Positions 61,001 to 64,000 of a stretch of 64,000 nucleotides of DNA are shown here, piece after piece. The notes under the pieces were generated by a model, which worked only from the letters and a program-made list of their open reading frames with translations, did not search any database and was not told the origin of the DNA. This DNA is from an uncultured Dorea sp. (lineage in GTDB: Bacteria > Bacillota > Clostridia > Lachnospirales > Lachnospiraceae). Where the stretch lies: assembly GCA_910589275.1 (NCBI GenBank), contig CAJUTH010000001.1, forward strand, positions 62,001 through 126,000. The letters run 5' to 3'. Position 1 is the stretch's first letter. Each line of letters opens with the position of its first letter. The position numbers were made by a program, and so were the translations under genes.

Positions 61001-62431
61001 TTGAACTGGGAACAATTACTATCGGCCAGAAGGTACCGGGCCGGGGCGGCAGGCAGGAAGACTGGGAAGGCAGCGGATCTGCGGAGCGAATTTGAGAAGG
61101 ATTATCATAGGATTATCGGGAGCGCTTCTTTCCGGCGTCTGCAGGATAAGACGCAGGTCTTTCCGTTAGATAAAAGTGATTTTATTCGTACAAGACTGAC
61201 ACATTCGCTGGAGGTTTCTTCTTTTGCCAAGTCTCTGGGACAGAATATAGGTGAAAATATATTATCGTACAGGAAGGATGCGGGATTTACGGTGCAGATG
61301 AAGGAAGATATCTGCAATATCCTTCAATGCGCGGGTCTGATTCATGATATTGGGAATCCGCCCTTCGGACATTTTGGTGAAGAAGCTATTCGGGAATGGT
61401 TTAGGGAGAACCTGCATGGGCTTATATTTCACGGACAGCCAATAGACGAAGCGCTTACGCCGCAGATGAGGGAGGATCTGTATCATTTTGAAGGGAACGC
61501 GCAGGCATTTCGTCTGGTAACGAAGCTTCATTATTTGGTGGACGAAAGAGGCATGGATTTGACTTATGCGCTTCTTAGCACGATTGTCAAATATCCGGTA
61601 TCGTCTCTGGAAATAAATCCTAAAAGCGGTAATATAAAGGATAAGAAGCTGGGATATTATTATGCAGATGAAAAAATATTTTGTGAGGTTGCGGCTGCTG
61701 TCGGCGCGGAAGGATGCCGTCACCCGCTTGCGTTTGTTCTGGAGGCGGCGGATGATATCGCTTATAAGACGGCGGATATTGAAGACGCGTTTGTGAAAGG
61801 CTTTTTGTCTTATCAGAAATTAATGGAAGAGCTTCAGGAACTGGAAGCGACCTATGCGCAGATTAGAAATCCGTTCAGCCCATCTGTAAGACTTCAGGAA
61901 ATGTATGACAGAGGAAGGAATATCCACGCAGAGAATCCGGAGGAGTATGCAATTAAAAATTGGATTGTCCGGGTACAGGGATTTTTGATTAACTGTGCAA
62001 CTTTTGGATTTACTTCTCATTATCAGGAAATTATGGAGGGAACTTACCGGTACGATTTGTTTCATGGTACATTTGCGGAGAAACTGATGGAGCTTCTGGG
62101 AGACTTAGCATACAGGGAAGTATTTACGTCAGAGACTATTTATCGAATGGAGGTCTCTGAAAGCGTTATGATAAATTATCTGATGGATCGGTTTATCGGA
62201 GCTGTGATTGGTTACGATGACCGGAGTCAGGAACTGGGCACGATTGACAGGCGTCTGGTATCTTTTATTTCCAGCAATTATAAAAATGCTTACCATTATC
62301 ATGCGAGAGGCAGGGATGATGTGGAGAGGTTATATCTGCGTCTGCTTCTTGCGACGGATTATATCTGCGGCATGACGGACAGTTATGCGAGAAGGCTGTT
62401 TCAGGAATTGACATCAAGTATATCTTATTGA
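61001..62431 (+). CDS. dgt: dGTP triphosphohydrolase (Dgt)
   Basis: Hydrolyses dGTP (often all dNTPs) to the nucleoside and triphosphate, adjusting dNTP pools. HD-domain residues are visible: TRLTHSLEVSSFAKS (first His), GLIHDIGNPPFGHFGE (HD pair) and a later Asp in EAADDIAYKTADIED. About 476 residues. Start: TTG 61001 gives AGGAAGG at good spacing (10 bases); GTG 60992 is possible but too close. The stop codon TGA (62429-62431) is provided by a palindromic repeat that begins at 62424. Confidence 0.92.
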   Translation: MNWEQLLSARRYRAGAAGRKTGKAADLRSEFEKDYHRIIGSASFRRLQDKTQVFPLDKSDFIRTRLTHSLEVSSFAKSLGQNIGENILSYRKDAGFTVQMKEDICNILQCAGLIHDIGNPPFGHFGEEAIREWFRENLHGLIFHGQPIDEALTPQMREDLYHFEGNAQAFRLVTKLHYLVDERGMDLTYALLSTIVKYPVSSLEINPKSGNIKDKKLGYYYADEKIFCEVAAAVGAEGCRHPLAFVLEAADDIAYKTADIEDAFVKGFLSYQKLMEELQELEATYAQIRNPFSPSVRLQEMYDRGRNIHAENPEEYAIKNWIVRVQGFLINCATFGFTSHYQEIMEGTYRYDLFHGTFAEKLMELLGDLAYREVFTSETIYRMEVSESVMINYLMDRFIGAVIGYDDRSQELGTIDRRLVSFISSNYKNAYHYHARGRDDVERLYLRLLLATDYICGMTDSYARRLFQELTSSISY

Positions 62432-62450
62432 ACGTTAGAAGTTCAATAAG
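62424..62450 (+). repeat. ATTAG-loop palindrome, copy C (at the dgt stop)
   Basis: CTTATTGAAC-GTTAGAA-GTTCAATAAG. The first arm contains the last codons and stop of dgt (TCT TAT TGA), so the hairpin may also serve as an mRNA 3' end. Confidence 0.85.
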
Positions 62451-62529
62451 GTTATCTTAGCGGATTAGGAATGTTTGAACTTCGCAGTGAATAAACTGTT
62501 TTGAATACATCAGAATTGGAAGTGGCGGT

Positions 62530-63444
62530 GTGGAACAGTTTATCAGGTATTTATATGAATATCAGCAAGGGAGGCCCAGCAGGAATGTGGGGTTTGTGAA
62601 GGTAGAACGGGAAGAAGAGCAGACGACGGTGCATATACATGGAAAAGGTCTTCAGCTAGGAAGGGAGACGGAACTTCGGCTGTACATTTTTTATATGGAT
62701 GCAGAGACGCCGGTTGGCATTTTTCAGGGAATGATTACAAACATCAACCCTGCGGTAAACTATAGGCTGACCTTTGATATGGAGGATGCCGGAGCGCCGG
62801 AAAATTATCCCAAGATACAGGGAATTATTATGGAATCAAAAGGGAAGCGCAAATTTGCGGCTGTATGGAGCGACCTTCCGGTGGATGTAGAGCTTATGCG
62901 CGAGTGGGAGGAACCGGAAAGTATTCCGCTAACGATGACAGAAGCTCTCCGGCAAAAGGCTGTCCATGATTCGGTGGAAGAGAGCGGCGAGACGGCCACA
63001 GAGCGGCAGGAGCAGGAGGATGAAACGTACTCTGAACGGAAACTGCCAGAGGGCAGAGCCGTGGAACCGGAGCCTGCGGCTTTACTTGAAGAGGAGGTGG
63101 ATGAATATATCACGCCTTCCGAAAGACAGTGTAAAAAAATATGCCGGCAGGAGATTGCCATGCTTCCCCGATGCGAATGGCGTTTGGCCAACAATAGTTT
63201 TTTGCTTCATGGATGCTATAATTACCATCATTTGATGCTGATACAGGAAGGCGATGAATTGTGGCTTGGGATACCGGGGATTTATCACAGCAGGGAAGCG
63301 AAAGCGGCAGAGGCTTTTGGATTTCCCAGATTCATTACTTCAGGCGAGCTGGATACAGAACTTAGCGCGGATGAAAAGGAAGAGGGAGAAGAATTTGGGT
63401 ATTGGTGCCGTAGAGTTAGAAGAATGAATAATTTTTCTCTGTAG
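62530..63444 (+). CDS. DUF6128-like hypothetical protein
   Basis: A 304-residue protein of unknown function, start GTG 62530 (MEQFIRYLYEYQQGRPSRNV). The N-terminal part (~1-125) is beta-rich (VHIHGKGLQLGRETELRLYI); a Glu-rich linker spans ~140-205; the C-terminal part (~208-304) has RCEWRLANNSFLLHGCYNYH and LGIPGIYHSREAKAAEAFGF, in line with DUF6128 proteins of Lachnospiraceae. No signal peptide or membrane helix. The stop is 23 bases before the tadA start. Family call moderate. Confidence 0.6.
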   Translation: MEQFIRYLYEYQQGRPSRNVGFVKVEREEEQTTVHIHGKGLQLGRETELRLYIFYMDAETPVGIFQGMITNINPAVNYRLTFDMEDAGAPENYPKIQGIIMESKGKRKFAAVWSDLPVDVELMREWEEPESIPLTMTEALRQKAVHDSVEESGETATERQEQEDETYSERKLPEGRAVEPEPAALLEEEVDEYITPSERQCKKICRQEIAMLPRCEWRLANNSFLLHGCYNYHHLMLIQEGDELWLGIPGIYHSREAKAAEAFGFPRFITSGELDTELSADEKEEGEEFGYWCRRVRRMNNFSL

Positions 63445-63467
63445 TGAAAAAGGAGGAAGGCATCTGC

Positions 63468-63956
63468 ATGGTGAATGAAGATGTAAAATTTATGAGAGAG
63501 GCCCTCAGGCAGGCAAAGAAAGCGTATGCGTTAGAGGAAACGCCAATCGGCTGTGTGATTGTACAGGGAGGAAAGATTATCAGCCGAGGGTATAACCGCA
63601 GGAATACGGATAAGAACCCTCTGGCCCATGCAGAACTTACGGCGATTCGGAAGGCCAGTAGGAAGATAGGGGACTGGCGGCTTGAGGGGTGTACGATGTA
63701 TGTGACGCTGGAGCCTTGCCAGATGTGCGCCGGTGCGATTGTGCAGTCCCGCATAGACCGGGTGGTTGTAGGCTGCATGAACCCGAAAGCCGGATGCGCG
63801 GGATCTATTCTGAATCTGTTGAATGTGGCGGCATTTAATCATCAGGCGGAACTTGAGACCGGAGTGCTTGAGGAGGAATGCAGCGAACTTATGAGACAAT
63901 TTTTTAGGGAACTCAGGGAACGGAAGAAAGAAGAAAAAAAGAGCCTTGTACCATAA
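63468..63956 (+). CDS. tadA: tRNA-specific adenosine deaminase
   Basis: Converts A34 to inosine in tRNA-Arg(ACG) and perhaps others. 162 residues from ATG 63468 (AAGGAGGAAGG site 8 bases upstream; GTG 63444 is too close to it). Zinc motif: HAE (AHAELTAI, His/Glu near residues 55-57) and PCQMCAGAI (Cys pair near 85-88). The C-terminus is basic and helical (REFRELRERKKEEKK-like). In Clostridia tadA is often followed by the SRP RNA gene and dnaX; the window ends before those could be seen. Confidence 0.95.
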   Translation: MVNEDVKFMREALRQAKKAYALEETPIGCVIVQGGKIISRGYNRRNTDKNPLAHAELTAIRKASRKIGDWRLEGCTMYVTLEPCQMCAGAIVQSRIDRVVVGCMNPKAGCAGSILNLLNVAAFNHQAELETGVLEEECSELMRQFFRELRERKKEEKKSLVP

Positions 63957-63981
63957 CTGGAGTCAGATATGGGCAAGGCTC
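63941..63981 (+). terminator. Hairpin overlapping the tadA stop
   Basis: GAGCCTTG-(T)ACCATA pairs with TATGG-CAAGGCTC, the stem starting in the last tadA codons. No T run follows, so terminator strength is doubtful; it might instead form part of the next transcript. Confidence 0.45.
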
Positions 63982-64000
63982 ATAAATTTCCACCTGTGCG

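Noticed and set aside
60218..61015. Minus-strand frame of 265 residues opposite the HTH/acidic gene
   Set aside because: Antisense of GAA/GAG-rich codons gives Phe/Leu/Ser-rich text; no start signal.
63957..64000. Start of an SRP RNA gene after tadA
   Set aside because: The order tadA-ffs-dnaX is common in Clostridia, but only 44 bases remain and no SRP motif can be confirmed.

Overview
The window looks like a chromosomal segment of a low-to-mid GC Gram-positive gut anaerobe of the Clostridia, most likely Lachnospiraceae. The reasons are near-universal AGGAGG-type ribosome binding sites, frequent TTG and GTG starts, a ntp-type V-ATPase operon, a holB-ricT-trmN6 block, an oligopeptide opp operon, LPXTG pilins with class C sortases, and several Clostridia-specific hypothetical families (TSCPD, DUF4367-like, DUF6128-like). 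No phage structural genes, rRNA, tRNA or CRISPR array were recognised.

Layout. 1-2.5 kb: the 5' part of murG (minus strand), two exported or membrane hypotheticals and a TSCPD-domain protein. 2.5-4.0 kb: a graveyard holding a duplicated promoter region, a decayed ATPase start, and an AbrB-type antitoxin with a PIN toxin whose C-terminus is lost. 4.0-10.9 kb: housekeeping genes (mtnN, a membrane protein, then decarboxylase - guanylate-kinase-like - holB - ricT - trmN6, tightly packed). 10.9-13.8 kb: a broken Rpn-family nuclease gene with internal repeats, then a tyrosine recombinase. 13.95-32.1 kb: a large surface locus with a BTAD regulator carrying a degenerate GGDEF-like domain, a signal peptidase I, a 1508-residue LPXTG adhesin, an LPXTG major pilin, two class C sortases, a pilin-like protein, two SipW-type exported proteins, two membrane-anchored surface proteins, a SipW-like signal peptidase and a bifunctional wall hydrolase. 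32.1-34.6 kb: a candidate type I toxin-antitoxin pair, a truncated (p)ppGpp synthetase-like gene, and a promoter-leader-terminator unit. 34.6-39.8 kb: a second giant fibro-slime adhesin. 40-42.5 kb: an ABC exporter and a coiled-coil repeat protein. 42.7-48.6 kb: oppBCDF-A. 49-50.7 kb: an ECF S-component and a P1-family peptidase. 50.7-59.3 kb: a nine-gene V-type ATPase operon. 59.3-64 kb: an HTH/acidic coiled-coil protein, dgt, a DUF6128-like protein and tadA.

How it fits together. The 15.4-32.1 kb locus reads as one surface-appendage factory: precursors, two different signal peptidases, polymerising sortases, anchors, and a peptidoglycan-cutting enzyme that could open the wall locally. Its upstream regulator is a plausible but unproven controller.

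Most unusual signals: (1) a 32-residue hydrophobic toxin-like gene facing a short RNA gene with its own promoter and terminator, plus a decayed copy of that RNA's promoter 30 kb away; (2) a family of five short palindromes with a conserved ATTAGYA-like loop and changing arms, one of which disrupts the Rpn gene and one of which supplies the dgt stop codon; (3) a strong internal ribosome site and GTG start in the Rpn gene, matching the known intragenic-antitoxin layout; (4) a structured leader ending in an intrinsic terminator just ahead of the second giant adhesin; (5) a CHAP-like domain in the first adhesin that has lost its catalytic Cys and His. All calls rest on reading the sequence; no database search was run.
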